Assembly (NCBI GenBank): GCA_031288175.1
Contig: JAITRW010000031.1
Coordinates: forward strand, 1-64,000
Length of the DNA stretch: 64,000 nt
Direction: 5' to 3'
DNA from: Tannerellaceae bacterium
GTDB taxonomy: Bacteria; Bacteroidota; Bacteroidia; Bacteroidales; Tannerellaceae
Numbering within the stretch: the first letter of the stretch is position 1; each line of letters begins with the position of its first letter. The translations under genes and the position numbers were made by a program. The notes beneath the pieces were generated by a model. The model had not been told where the DNA came from. It saw only the letters and a list, made by a program, of their open reading frames with translations, and did not search any database. Positions 30,824 through 40,354 of this stretch are shown here, in pieces.

Positions 30824-31393
30824 CTATTCCGCCAACACCGTACGGATGGGGCGAACCAAATATTCTGCGTGTTGATTCAAGTCGGTTTGTCGGCGGGTAT
30901 AGACGCCCGGACGGAAGTTGTAATTAATGGAGTAGCCTCCGCCTATATACCCGCCATCAATAGCCGAAGAGCTCCAATATACCGCCTCAGAGAAGTTGCC
31001 GATAAGTTCGCGGCGTTCGTAGAGTACCTCTAACTGCTCAATATCGGGTAGATACCAGTCGTCATAACCGTCAAGGACAAGGTTATCGGCCAGGTGGGCG
31101 GCGAAGTCGTTGGTATCTTCTTTTTTTGCTTCGACAATAATGGCCGTATTGGTGGCGCCGGAGCCGAAAGTCAACCCCGTAGGGATTACCACACGCTCCG
31201 TACTCCAAGCAACAGGACCAAGATCGACACTAGCAGCCACGAGAGCTGTATCCTTGTTAGGGGAAATATAGAACACGATACCGCCTTCTGCCTCTTCGCC
31301 AAGCGTGAGTCCAAGGGGTTTGCGAGCCTCCTCGTTACCCTGGCAACCGGCCAGAGTAACGAGGAGTGCAAAGCAAATATTTTTGTGTTTCAT
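30824..31393 (-). CDS. Lipoprotein with DUF1566 (Lcl C-terminal-like) domain
   Basis: 189 residues. The lipobox LVTLAGC places the modified Cys at residue 17. The remainder has GGIVFYIS, GYDDWYLPDIEQLEVLYERR, YWSSSA and the ending VRPIRTV, which match the DUF1566 pattern. It is probably surface-exposed on the outer membrane and may bind a glycan or protein. It starts 6 bp after susD in the same operon. Confidence 0.75.
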   Translation of the reverse strand: MKHKNICFALLVTLAGCQGNEEARKPLGLTLGEEAEGGIVFYISPNKDTALVAASVDLGPVAWSTERVVIPTGLTFGSGATNTAIIVEAKKEDTNDFAAHLADNLVLDGYDDWYLPDIEQLEVLYERRELIGNFSEAVYWSSSAIDGGYIGGGYSINYNFRPGVYTRRQTDLNQHAEYLVRPIRTVLAE

Positions 31394-31399
31394 AATTTA

Positions 31400-32998
31400 T
31401 CAATATCCGGGATTCTGGGGTGTAATATGCAAATCTTCCCCTTTTAACCCTGTGGGGATAGGGAAGCGGTAATGCTTACCCCTTACATTGTCATACTTCG
31501 CATGGAGGTGCTTGTGTACCTTGGCAAAGAACGGACTAACCACTTCGCCATCGCGACCGATTCCTCCGGATACCGCATAAGAATCGTCAAAATGTTCAAA
31601 ACCCGCAATCTTCTTCACCGAAGCAATCAGTGTACGCCACCGTACGAGGTTCAACCAATGTTTCTGTTCGTAGACAAACTCATACCCCCATTCACGTTGT
31701 ATATCTTCCGGCGTTATCGTCGTCAGCAGGGTCGCTCCGGCACGTTGGCGGATTTGATTCACTGTGGACAACGCTTCAGCATTCCGTCCCAGTTGAGCGA
31801 GGGCTTCGGCACGGATAAGAAGTACTTCGGCGTAACGGAGTTCGATACGGTCTACCTCGTTAGTGGTAATAGCATGATTGACGGAGTTTTCATAGCTACG
31901 GTCTACGCCTTTACCGAAACGGGCGAGGGTGACGGGAGGTACATAATGATATCCTTTGTTGTCTTCAAGTGGATTTTCGACATAGGTGGTGTATGACCAG
32001 TCACGGCGCACAACATCGGCAGGATCGGCAGTAGTCCACTCCTGATAGAGGTTAACATCCGAAGGACCTATGTGATTATCCTGCTCAAGTTCGAAAGCAA
32101 ACGTGAACGCGCAATGCGTCTGGTGGTTACCCTGGGCATCGTACGCATCCCCATCGTGATGAATGGTAATAATGTGTTCAGGCGCTTTACTCTCATTTTC
32201 GCGTCCGAACAGTTGAGTGAAATCTCCCAGCAAACTGTATTTGCCGCTATTGATTACATTATCGGCATGTTCGACGGCTTTTTGGAGCAGTGAGGCTTCT
32301 GGAGTAACAGGGGCGGGATCTACGCTACCGGAAGCGATAGACGATACCTCCCCTTGGCTGAGAGGCTTGTACGACCACACAAGGTAAACGCGAGCCAGCA
32401 ACGCATCGGCAGCCAGGGCGGAGGGGGTAATAGGGCTGGCGTCATACTCGGGCAGCAACTCTTTGGCCTCCGTAAGGTCGTTGACAATCTGTGTATAGAC
32501 GTCATCTATGGAAGCGCGGGTAGTGGAGGCCTCACCGGGATTCAGGATTAACGGCACTTCACCGAAAAGTTGGACCAGGTAGAGGTAGTCCAGCGCACGG
32601 ACAAACTTAGCCCTGCCTACCGCCAGCTTCTTGGTAGCCTCACTTACTGCCTCGGCTTTCGGCACGCGCTCAATCGCATCATTAGCAGCTGATATGCTGA
32701 TGTAGAGATTATTGAAAATCTTGACAGGATACCATGTCGTGGGTTCCGTCTCAAAACGGCTCACCACAGGCCCCGGTTCTTCTTCGGCGCCCTCAAAGGA
32801 GATAGTTCCTTCCGTAGCCGATTCTATCACGAAAGAGAATGACGACGACAGGACTTGCAACGACGGATATACTCCCGCAGATACCGCAAGAGCCTCAGCA
32901 TCGTTCTTAATCTCCCCCGTCACCACCTCAGGGGTGTCATCTTTATCGCAAGCGACCAGCGCAGTGACGATCCCAAGTAACCAGAACTTTGTCTTCAT
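31400..32998 (-). CDS. SusD/RagB-family nutrient-binding lipoprotein
   Basis: 532 residues. The lipobox TALVAC puts the lipid-bearing Cys at residue 17. ATKKLAVGRAKFVRALDYLYLVQLFGEVPLI is the TPR-rich SusD core, and the C-terminal RIELRYAEVLLIRAEALAQLG and FEHFDDSYAVSGGIG fit the family. SusD caps the SusC channel and captures the substrate, usually a glycan or peptide. No glycoside hydrolase or peptidase is next to it, so the substrate is not indicated. Confidence 0.93.
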   Translation of the reverse strand: MKTKFWLLGIVTALVACDKDDTPEVVTGEIKNDAEALAVSAGVYPSLQVLSSSFSFVIESATEGTISFEGAEEEPGPVVSRFETEPTTWYPVKIFNNLYISISAANDAIERVPKAEAVSEATKKLAVGRAKFVRALDYLYLVQLFGEVPLILNPGEASTTRASIDDVYTQIVNDLTEAKELLPEYDASPITPSALAADALLARVYLVWSYKPLSQGEVSSIASGSVDPAPVTPEASLLQKAVEHADNVINSGKYSLLGDFTQLFGRENESKAPEHIITIHHDGDAYDAQGNHQTHCAFTFAFELEQDNHIGPSDVNLYQEWTTADPADVVRRDWSYTTYVENPLEDNKGYHYVPPVTLARFGKGVDRSYENSVNHAITTNEVDRIELRYAEVLLIRAEALAQLGRNAEALSTVNQIRQRAGATLLTTITPEDIQREWGYEFVYEQKHWLNLVRWRTLIASVKKIAGFEHFDDSYAVSGGIGRDGEVVSPFFAKVHKHLHAKYDNVRGKHYRFPIPTGLKGEDLHITPQNPGY

Positions 32999-33032
32999 AC
33001 TACTTTTTAATTAGGTTTTAATAGCTTACATT

Positions 33033-35819
33033 TTATAAGGAAAGAGCTAGCGTAAAGGAAAGGACACGTGACGTGGGATAAGTGCCCAGATCGGTGCCGG
33101 AGGAGAGTTCGGGGTCGTATCCCTGATAGCGGGTGAAGGTGAAAAGGTTTTGTGCCGTAACGGTGAAATCAACCGCAGCATCGGAATACCCACGACCTAA
33201 CGGCTGGCTATATGTCAGCGATAGGTTACGGAGACGTACAAACGAAGCGTCTTCCACATAACGGCTGTCAAGAAAGGAATAGGGGCGCGACCGACCCACA
33301 GGCGTTGCGCTCCCCAATAGTGCCGATGATCCGTTGTAACTCTCCCGTGGTAATTCAAGAAAACGACGCAACTGGTTATACACCGAAACGCCTGCCATAC
33401 CTTGAACTTGAAGATAAAGGCGGAATCGCCCCTGACGCCACGTACCGCTGACGCCTCCTGTATACTCAGCCTGTTTGTTCCCCAAAACCGTACGGTCGTG
33501 TTCATCTATAACGCCGTCAGGTTTCCCCTCCGGACCGCCCAGATCCGCAAACTTGAGGTCTCCGACCTGAGGTGTACCGTAAACGGTTTTGGGAAGTGTG
33601 GACACATCTTCTCCAGACTGTACGGTACCTTGATAAACAAGCCCATAGAAGCTCCCAAGAGCTTCTCCTTCACGAAGTATCTGTTCCTGATTGCGCCCCT
33701 GTAACAAGTTATTGTTGGCTCCCAGATTCCACAACCGGTTAACGTTTCGGGAGAGATGGGCTGACAGGATAACATTTGTAGTAGGACTATACTTAACGAC
33801 GACTTCAATACCCTTATTCGTAACCTTGCCGACATTTTCTAATTGTATACCCCCGCCTTCAAGCGGCGAGACAGGGATTTCGAGCAGTAAATCCCGCGTA
33901 CGTTTGTAGTAGACGTCCCCCGTCACGATGAATACCCCGGAAAATAGAAACGCATCGACCCCCACGTTATACTGTTCCGTGCTTTCCCACCCCAATCGGT
34001 CATTGCCCCTATTGTTACGGTAATAGAGCGTTTGCCCGTTGTAATGGCCTGCACTATAGCTTTGAACAGCCTCGTAATCGCCTATCTCCTGATTGCCCAC
34101 ACTACCTCCGGTAACACGGAGTTTGAGACACTCATACACATTCCACGAAAGACCCACGGAAGGGAAAAAGCCCCACCGATGGTTGACGGCAAACCGGGAG
34201 GAGTTGTCCCCACGAAACGTGGCTGTGAGATGATAACGGTTACGGAACGTATAGTTCACGCGGCCTAACACCGAATGGAGCGTTGAACGGGTCAGACCCG
34301 ACAGGGGAGGATACGATGTAGCCCCGTCGGAAAGGTTGTGATGTTTCAGCTCCTCGTTCGTGAAGTGAGACGCATAGCTGATAGCATAGGACGTGGACGT
34401 CTGTTCGAACGTATAGCCGCCAAGGATATTAAGACGGTGTGCATGGCCTAAGGCAGTAGTATATTCGAGACTATATTCGGTTTGCAAGTCCTCATGTCGT
34501 TTGTTGCCTATACCGCCCTTTCCTTGGGTCTCCAGGCCGAGTGCCGAACTGGAGGGAGCGAAGAAGTTCTGCGTGGTATGTGCAATGTGTGTGCCGAGGC
34601 TTACCTTGGCGGTAAGAGCGTCGCTGAGAGGGTACTTGGCCTGCACTCCCATGAGTACCTGGCTATGAATCGTCTCCGCTACACTGCTCTCCAAGTCTGA
34701 CAACGGATTGACGGAACGGCCGCCGAGACTCAAGTATCCGTGTTCGTATGGGTTGTGGTAATTGTAACTGCCGTCTTCATTGTAGATAGGTATCACAGGG
34801 GGAATATAGAGCGCATACGCCAGAGGACTGCTGATGCCGTACGAATACGGTGACGAGTTGTAAGCCTCCGGAGTAAACGTAGTGAGTGCTCCCTGAGTGG
34901 ACTTGACGCCCGTGAGGGTGACCAGCAGAGCTAAGTCCTTAATTTTCTCCTCAAGGTTGAGACGTCCGTGAGACCTCTGAAAAGAGGAACCCATAACGAT
35001 ACCCTCCTGACCCACATGGCCTCCCGAAACGTGAAATTGGTGGCTTTCACGCCCTCCAAAGAAGCTCAACTCATGGCTTTGTACTAAACCCCTACGGAGC
35101 ACCGCATTCTGCCAGTCTGTGCCGACACCCAGTAGTTCCGGCTCCGGAAAAGAGTGGATCCCTATCTCGTTCTGCAAACTGCCCCACTCAGCGGCGTTGA
35201 GGAGCGACAGACGATGCGCGATGTGCTGGACGCCTACGTGGTAACGGTAATGAACACGCGCACCCTCGTGACTTCCTCGTTTGGTGGTGATAAGGATGAC
35301 CCCGTTGGCGCCGCGTGAACCGTAGATAGCCGTGGCGGAAACGTCTTTGAGCACATCAATACTTTCTATATCCGAAGGATTGATGGCGGCAAGGGGATTC
35401 AAGTTACTTTCAAACCCGCCGAGACCCGTCTGGGTGGAACTCTTGTCATTGTAAAATATAAATCCGTCCACAACATACAACGGATCATTGTTGGCATGAA
35501 CGGAATTGCCGCCGCGTATACGGATTGAGGCGCCGCTACCCGGTTGACCCGATTCTTGACTGACCGACACGCCAGGAACAGTCCCCGACAGTACACCCTC
35601 AAGAGAAACAGAATATTGCCCTAAACTCTCTCTGGAAATGCTTGATATTGAGCCTGTCAATTCCCGACGACGCTGACGACCATAACCTACCACCACGATC
35701 TCCGCAAGCTCTTGCTCACCAATAAGGGTCGTATCAACAATAGCCGTCCCGCTCACGACCGAACCGAACGCCTCACAGAACAATCCGCCTATCACCGCCA
35801 GGATACCCTTTCTTCTCAT
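33033..35819 (-). CDS. SusC/RagA-family TonB-linked outer-membrane transporter
   Basis: 928 residues from ATG 35819. A signal peptide (MRRKGILAVIGGLFCEAFG) is followed by LAEIVVVGYGRQRRRELTGS, the TonB box and plug start, then SGTVPGVSVSQESGQPGSG and IRGGNSV. The YVVDGFIF segment and SIDVLKDVSATAIYGSRGANGVILITTKRG are plug signatures; the rest is the 22-strand barrel. The carboxypeptidase-regulatory-like domain found at the N-terminus of most SusC proteins is absent. A -7 box ends only 4 nt before this ATG, so the mRNA may be nearly leaderless. Confidence 0.92.
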   Translation of the reverse strand: MRRKGILAVIGGLFCEAFGSVVSGTAIVDTTLIGEQELAEIVVVGYGRQRRRELTGSISSISRESLGQYSVSLEGVLSGTVPGVSVSQESGQPGSGASIRIRGGNSVHANNDPLYVVDGFIFYNDKSSTQTGLGGFESNLNPLAAINPSDIESIDVLKDVSATAIYGSRGANGVILITTKRGSHEGARVHYRYHVGVQHIAHRLSLLNAAEWGSLQNEIGIHSFPEPELLGVGTDWQNAVLRRGLVQSHELSFFGGRESHQFHVSGGHVGQEGIVMGSSFQRSHGRLNLEEKIKDLALLVTLTGVKSTQGALTTFTPEAYNSSPYSYGISSPLAYALYIPPVIPIYNEDGSYNYHNPYEHGYLSLGGRSVNPLSDLESSVAETIHSQVLMGVQAKYPLSDALTAKVSLGTHIAHTTQNFFAPSSSALGLETQGKGGIGNKRHEDLQTEYSLEYTTALGHAHRLNILGGYTFEQTSTSYAISYASHFTNEELKHHNLSDGATSYPPLSGLTRSTLHSVLGRVNYTFRNRYHLTATFRGDNSSRFAVNHRWGFFPSVGLSWNVYECLKLRVTGGSVGNQEIGDYEAVQSYSAGHYNGQTLYYRNNRGNDRLGWESTEQYNVGVDAFLFSGVFIVTGDVYYKRTRDLLLEIPVSPLEGGGIQLENVGKVTNKGIEVVVKYSPTTNVILSAHLSRNVNRLWNLGANNNLLQGRNQEQILREGEALGSFYGLVYQGTVQSGEDVSTLPKTVYGTPQVGDLKFADLGGPEGKPDGVIDEHDRTVLGNKQAEYTGGVSGTWRQGRFRLYLQVQGMAGVSVYNQLRRFLELPRESYNGSSALLGSATPVGRSRPYSFLDSRYVEDASFVRLRNLSLTYSQPLGRGYSDAAVDFTVTAQNLFTFTRYQGYDPELSSGTDLGTYPTSRVLSFTLALSL

Positions 35820-35823
35820 ACCC

Positions 35824-35871
35824 GCAAAGGTATATCCCCGCCTCCCGCCCCAAAATACCATTTTTATGGTA
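35824..35871 (-). promoter_or_regulatory. susC promoter with adjacent inverted repeat
   Basis: On the minus strand TACCTTTG (35824-35831) is a -7 box 4 nt before the susC ATG. About 25 bp upstream lies TACCAT-TTTT-ATGGTA (35856-35871), a 6-bp inverted repeat near the expected -33 region, which may be an operator. Confidence 0.55.
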
Positions 35872-35882
35872 ATTCCCCCTCC

Positions 35883-36977
35883 TTAAAGCAATATCCAATG
35901 TCCTGTCTTATCAGAACCGACACGGGTAAGGAGGCACTTCTCTTTTAGTTTCTTAATATTGTTCTCTATTGCGGTTTCTGATACAGATAGCTGTTTGGAC
36001 ATTTCTACTATTGTAACTTTGGGATTAGACACTATCAACTCAAGTATCTTCTCTTGATTCTTATTTAGGTTTATACCCAATCTTTTGACGTCGTTTACAC
36101 TTAACCCATTGGCGGCATCTTTGCTTACACCCAACTTATTGGTGTCTTTTATCGCAGCCATAAAGCGAATATGCAATTCCCGATTTCTCAGTATATGAGG
36201 CCTTCCCAACAGTAAATTTTCAAAGAAACGATTCAGATACTCCATGCTTGCATAGATATTCTTTGTATAATCGTTGTAGTTAGCCCGCACAAGTGCATTG
36301 CGGAAATACCGGCTGTGGTTAGCAAACGCCTCATTTTCAACTTGAAATCCAAAAGTTCGCAAGTATCTAATGGAAAAAACGGCAGTCGTCCGAGTATTCC
36401 CTTCTCCAAATGCATGGATTTGCCATAGTCCGGAAATAAATCGGGCGATATGCGCTATCTGCTCTTCCTTTGACAATCCCGCATAACGGAAGCGTTTTTC
36501 TTCCCTGAAATCGTAGGCAAGTGTCTCTTCTATCACCGCAGCAGAGCCGTAAAACACCGTCTTCCCTTCCAACACCCACTCGGACTTGGTGATATTGTAG
36601 TCGCGGATTTTTCCCGCAAATTTGTAAATCCCCTTAAATAGCCGACGGTGTATCCCGATATATTCACTGGGTGAAAACGAAAAAGTCGCCTCCGAGAGTA
36701 TCTCGACTATTCTTGCAGAAACTTTATCGGCTTCTTCTGTTCGATCCTTCTCCGATACATCCTGCCTGGACGACTGCGTTTTATAGTAAATCTCAAGGCG
36801 TTTTTTTACCTCTTCGATAGTGATACCTCCTTCTATATGCTCCCTGGCTGTCTCTATCAGATACGGAGAAGGAATAAGATCGTCCACCTGCTGCAACCCA
36901 ATGGACGTTTGCCAGATAACCCCCTTTTCTTTCCTCCCAGGCTCCCCTTGCTTTATATATTCCTCAAATTCCTTCAT
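35883..36977 (-). CDS. Fic-domain AMP-transferase-type protein with C-terminal winged helix
   Basis: 364 residues from ATG 36977, which has AGGAG a few bases upstream; ATG 37040 is possible but less supported. The Fic motif reads HAFGEGNTRTTAVF (HxFxEGNxR, with Thr in place of Gly), preceded by IHRRLFKGIYKFAGKIR. The N-terminal GGITIEEVKKRLEIYY helix resembles the antitoxin-like helix of self-inhibited Fic proteins. The C-terminal VEMSKQLSVSETAIENNIKKLKE is a winged helix, so DNA binding or autoregulation is possible. Fic proteins usually AMPylate proteins; the target is unknown. It is a stand-alone gene. Confidence 0.88.
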   Translation of the reverse strand: MKEFEEYIKQGEPGRKEKGVIWQTSIGLQQVDDLIPSPYLIETAREHIEGGITIEEVKKRLEIYYKTQSSRQDVSEKDRTEEADKVSARIVEILSEATFSFSPSEYIGIHRRLFKGIYKFAGKIRDYNITKSEWVLEGKTVFYGSAAVIEETLAYDFREEKRFRYAGLSKEEQIAHIARFISGLWQIHAFGEGNTRTTAVFSIRYLRTFGFQVENEAFANHSRYFRNALVRANYNDYTKNIYASMEYLNRFFENLLLGRPHILRNRELHIRFMAAIKDTNKLGVSKDAANGLSVNDVKRLGINLNKNQEKILELIVSNPKVTIVEMSKQLSVSETAIENNIKKLKEKCLLTRVGSDKTGHWILL

Positions 36978-37561
36978 CTCCTCTCCCTTTGTTGATAATA
37001 GGAATTGACATAGATACTGGTAAACAGATCGGTATTGCAATCCACAATCTTCCTATATTGCACATGAAACAAAGATACCAAATGTTGCTCCACTATACAA
37101 TACATTCCTTGTTTGGCCTCTGGTTCTCTTCGAATTCAGGGCAGCGATAGATGGATAACCGCTAATCCCCCCCCTGGTGACTGTGACTCGCCTTTTTGAG
37201 CCGATTAGACACCCTTAATCGGCTCACGATACCCCTCTCTTCCCTCTCAAGACCCCTCTTTTTTCCTATTTCCTTCTAATACCCAAATTTTTCTACGTAT
37301 TCTTTCCATTCTCAAAACACCCTTCAATACTCATTTTTCTACACTCTTCCACCAAAAAATTCGCTTGATCAGCAAAAAAAATTCCAAAATACTTGTTCTA
37401 TATAAATTTATTACACCACCTTTGTCCCCTGTTAGTAGTAGTCATTAATATTAAACGATCCTGTATTAATGAACTACACCCTTAACTGCGCTCTTTGACT
37501 TATTGATTGCTTACCCCGCCCCGCCCAACAGCTGCTTATGTACGTAGCTCAGCTGTCCCGC
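36978..37561. other. Intergenic region with a C8 tract
   Basis: About 580 bp between the Fic gene and the sugar transferase, with a C8 run (37167-37174) and AT-rich flanks. Reading frames here are short and have no family signal. GATTAG...CTAATC-like pieces around 37203-37225 (GCCGATTAGACACCCTTAATCGGC) form a hairpin, possibly a terminator. No gene is called. Confidence 0.5.
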
Positions 37562-38260
37562 TCATATCCCTTTTCCTCCTATAATGGTCCGAACCGTATA
37601 GACCAAAATGCCCAAATCAAGGAAAAGGCTGCGGTGCTCGTAATAGAGGAGGTCGTATTTGAGTCGGAGGAGCATTTGAGAGAGGGTGGAGGCGTAGCCG
37701 TATTTGACCATGCCGAGGGAGGTGATGCCGGGACGGAGATTATACAGGAGGTGGTAGGCAGGCACCTGTTCGGCGAGGAGGGCGGCGAAGTAACGTCGCT
37801 CCGGACGGGGGCCGACGAGGGACATATCTCCTTTCAATACGTTCCAGAACTGAGGCAGCTCATCCAAACGGTACCGACGCAGAAAAGCGCCGAAGGGCGT
37901 GATGCGGGGGTCGGAAGCGGTGGAAAGGAGAGGCAAGCCTTCGGCTTCGGCTTCGGCATACATGGTGCGGAACTTATAAATCATGAACGGCTGCTCACCA
38001 TAACCGAGCCGTTCTTGCCGGAAAATGATGCTGCCGGAGGTGGTGAGGCGTATACGGAGGGCTATGTACAAAAGGAGAGGGGAGAGGAAGAGGAGGGCAA
38101 GGAAGGCGACGACTTTATCAATAGCCGGTTTGATACACACGGGATGTATCCGTGTTTCCGATTGCGTGTCCAAAGGTCGGGGGTTGGCCAGGAAGCGTTC
38201 GAAGGTGGCTTGCGCCTTGGCGTCCGTTCCTTTGAGGATAAGGATACTGCGTATACTCAT
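37562..38260 (-). CDS. Bacterial sugar transferase (undecaprenyl-phosphate sugar-phosphate transferase type)
   Basis: 232 residues. The core has KPAIDKVVAFLALLFLSPLLLY (membrane segment), IIFRQERLGYGEQPFMIYKFRTM, RRYRLDELPQFWNVLKGDMSLVGPRPE: the motifs of PF02397 enzymes such as WcaJ. They load the first sugar-phosphate onto undecaprenyl phosphate for exopolysaccharide or O-antigen. The N-terminal ~60 residues resemble the short extension of EpsL-like forms. It overlaps tsaC by 4 bp. No other polysaccharide genes are nearby, which is unusual. Confidence 0.93.
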   Translation of the reverse strand: MSIRSILILKGTDAKAQATFERFLANPRPLDTQSETRIHPVCIKPAIDKVVAFLALLFLSPLLLYIALRIRLTTSGSIIFRQERLGYGEQPFMIYKFRTMYAEAEAEGLPLLSTASDPRITPFGAFLRRYRLDELPQFWNVLKGDMSLVGPRPERRYFAALLAEQVPAYHLLYNLRPGITSLGMVKYGYASTLSQMLLRLKYDLLYYEHRSLFLDLGILVYTVRTIIGGKGI

Positions 38261-38850
38261 GGAAGCGGGTCACGGATGATGCGGAAAAGGCCGCCTTCTC
38301 CAAGCTCAATGATGGCGGAAGGGTGGCCTTGGGTCAGGTCGTCCTGCCGATACCGGACGATGTAGTCCACCCCTTGCCGGACCACTTCGGATATCTGTTC
38401 AAAGATGGAAGGAGAAGGCTCGTCGCTGATGTTGGCCGAGGTGGAGACGATGGGTTTGCCGAAACGATGACAGAGGGCTTGAGAGAAAGGTTCCCGAGTG
38501 ATACGGATACCGATACTGCCGTTTTCAGGAATAAGTTCCGGGGTAAGGTTTTTCGCACCCGGGAGGATGAGGGTTAACGGCTTGTCGGCGGCTTCGAGCA
38601 GGTCATAGGCAATGTCGGGAACGTGTTCTACATAGAGGCCAAGCCTGTCGGGGGAGTCCATCAAAACAAGCATAGGCCTCCCCAACTCCCGCCGTTTAAG
38701 TGCATAGAGACGGCGCACAGCCTCCCCACGAGTAGCATCACAACCTATACCCCATACCGTATCTGTGGGGTATAAGATTAGACCGCCCTGACGTAGGACT
38801 TGACAAGCCTTGGCGACATCTTCCTCCATCTTGATTGATGACATCCGCAT
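38257..38850 (-). CDS. tsaC: L-threonylcarbamoyladenylate synthase (TsaC/YrdC/Sua5)
   Basis: 197 residues from ATG 38850. An upstream ATG at 38868 overlaps the -7 box TACCTTTG (38866-38873, minus strand) and is therefore unlikely. GGLILYPTDTVWGIGCDA, LKRRELGRPMLVLM and PIVSTSANISDEPSP are the ATP/threonine-binding motifs. It makes threonylcarbamoyl-AMP for the t6A37 modification of ANN-decoding tRNAs. It seems to have its own promoter at the end of nadD. Confidence 0.93.
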   Translation of the reverse strand: MRMSSIKMEEDVAKACQVLRQGGLILYPTDTVWGIGCDATRGEAVRRLYALKRRELGRPMLVLMDSPDRLGLYVEHVPDIAYDLLEAADKPLTLILPGAKNLTPELIPENGSIGIRITREPFSQALCHRFGKPIVSTSANISDEPSPSIFEQISEVVRQGVDYIVRYRQDDLTQGHPSAIIELGEGGLFRIIRDPLP

Positions 38851-38874
38851 GTAGTTTTCAGCCCTCAAAGGTAG

Positions 38875-39480
38875 TCACTTTTGACCGGTGAACGCTTGGA
38901 ACACAGAGTGCCGTATCCCTTCCGGTAGGAAGTACCGTACGTCCTTTCCTTGACGGATACTTTCCCTGATGAACGAAGAGGATATATCGAACTGTGGTGC
39001 ACTCACGGTTCGAAGCCTTGCCTTCGATGGTTGAGGAAAACGCCCATCAATGGAGGAAAGGGGATAACCGGGACGGGGGAAAATGACGACTGGGTACCGC
39101 ACGAGAAATTCATAGTAGTCCTTCCATTGGTCGAATACCTCCCAATTGTCGGAACCGATAAGTAAAGAAAATTGTTTGTCGGGCTCTGACTGGGACAACT
39201 CCTCGAATGTGCGAAGGGTGTACGAAGGACGGGGAAGGTGGAATTCTACGTCACTGACACTGATCTTCGGATAATCGGCCGTGGCGCTACGCACCCAACC
39301 CAACCGTTGTTGGCCGTCAACGAGGATCTCCTCCTCTTTGAGTGGATTATGGGGAGAAACTACGAAACGCACCTCATCCATATCTCCGAACTCCGCCATC
39401 CAGTTCGCCAAAGCTAAATGGCCGACATGGATAGGGTTGAAGGAACCGGCAAACACCCCTACACGCAGAGGTGATTTCAT
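38875..39480 (-). CDS. nadD: Nicotinate-nucleotide adenylyltransferase
   Basis: 201 residues, normal length. GVFAGSFNPIHVGHLAL holds the HxGH nucleotidyltransferase motif, and SSFIRESIRQGKDVRYFLP is the C-terminal ISSTxIR-like motif. It makes nicotinate adenine dinucleotide from nicotinate mononucleotide and ATP. Its ATG overlaps the yicC stop by 4 bp. In many Bacteroidota gmk lies between yicC and nadD; it is absent here. Confidence 0.95.
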   Translation of the reverse strand: MKSPLRVGVFAGSFNPIHVGHLALANWMAEFGDMDEVRFVVSPHNPLKEEEILVDGQQRLGWVRSATADYPKISVSDVEFHLPRPSYTLRTFEELSQSEPDKQFSLLIGSDNWEVFDQWKDYYEFLVRYPVVIFPRPGYPLSSIDGRFPQPSKARLRTVSAPQFDISSSFIRESIRQGKDVRYFLPEGIRHSVFQAFTGQK

Positions 39481-40352
39481 AGTATATTCAGAATTTGCTC
39501 TTTGATTTGCTCAAGCTCATCCTTCATCTGCACAACGAGCTTTTGCATCTCAGCGTGGTTACTTTTCGAGCCGAGGGTATTGATTTCGCGCCCTATCTCT
39601 TGGGCGATAAAACCTAATTTCCGCCCCTGTGTGTGTTCCCGCTCAATAGTATCCACAAAGTAAGCAAGATGGTTGGACAAGCGACTTTTCTCTTCGCTGA
39701 TGTCAAGTTTCTCAATATAAAAAATGAACTCCTGTTCGAAACGGTTCTTATCGTAGCCTACTGTGGTAGAGATCTTTTCCAGATTGTCACTGATACGTGT
39801 CTTGACGCGCTCTATACGTTCCCCTTCATAGTGTTCTATTTCTTTTAGCAGGCGGCCGATGTTATCAATCTTTGTTTTCAGCAAGATTTCTAACATCTCT
39901 CCCTCCTGACGACGGAATTCCCGCAGACATTGGAGGGCCTCCTCTACGGCGCCTATGATCACCTGCCATTCCTTTTCATCAGGTGCCACAGTATCGGTCT
40001 TCACGATGTCGGGCAATCTTAAAAGAACCTGCAACCAATCTGTGGGGGGAACGATTCCTAAATCGTCGGCTATCTCCCGCAATTGTTGATAGTATTGCTC
40101 TATGGCGCCGCGGTTCACTCCTACCGAAGTATCCTGCCCTATATCTTCCACAGAGATGCTAAACTCTACCTTCCCTCTCCCTAAACCTTGGAAAAGGAGG
40201 GCACGCAACTCCATCTCTTTTTCGCGATAAATTTGCGGAAGTCGGGTATAGATGTCAAGCTGCTTACTATTCAGTGCCTTTATTTCTATGGTCAGCTTTT
40301 TGGTGGAAAGTTCGGCGGTTACTTTGCCGAATCCCGTCATAGAGTATATCAT
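39477..40352 (-). CDS. YicC/YloC-family endoribonuclease
   Basis: 291 residues. The family start MIYSMTGFGKVTAE and the end (KLGFIAQEIGREINTLGSKS, VVQMKDELEQIKEQILNI) are both present. YicC-type proteins are endoribonucleases acting on small RNAs and mRNAs. The ATG lies two bases after the 3' end of tRNA-Val on the same strand, so there is no normal leader or ribosome-binding site outside the tRNA. Processing of the tRNA would leave a nearly leaderless yicC mRNA. Confidence 0.92.
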   Translation of the reverse strand: MIYSMTGFGKVTAELSTKKLTIEIKALNSKQLDIYTRLPQIYREKEMELRALLFQGLGRGKVEFSISVEDIGQDTSVGVNRGAIEQYYQQLREIADDLGIVPPTDWLQVLLRLPDIVKTDTVAPDEKEWQVIIGAVEEALQCLREFRRQEGEMLEILLKTKIDNIGRLLKEIEHYEGERIERVKTRISDNLEKISTTVGYDKNRFEQEFIFYIEKLDISEEKSRLSNHLAYFVDTIEREHTQGRKLGFIAQEIGREINTLGSKSNHAEMQKLVVQMKDELEQIKEQILNIL

Positions 40353-40354
40353 AG

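Noticed and set aside
32712-33014. Small + strand frames across the SusC, SusD, dxs, pckA and TonB receptor genes
   Set aside because: They are antisense shadows of well-supported genes.
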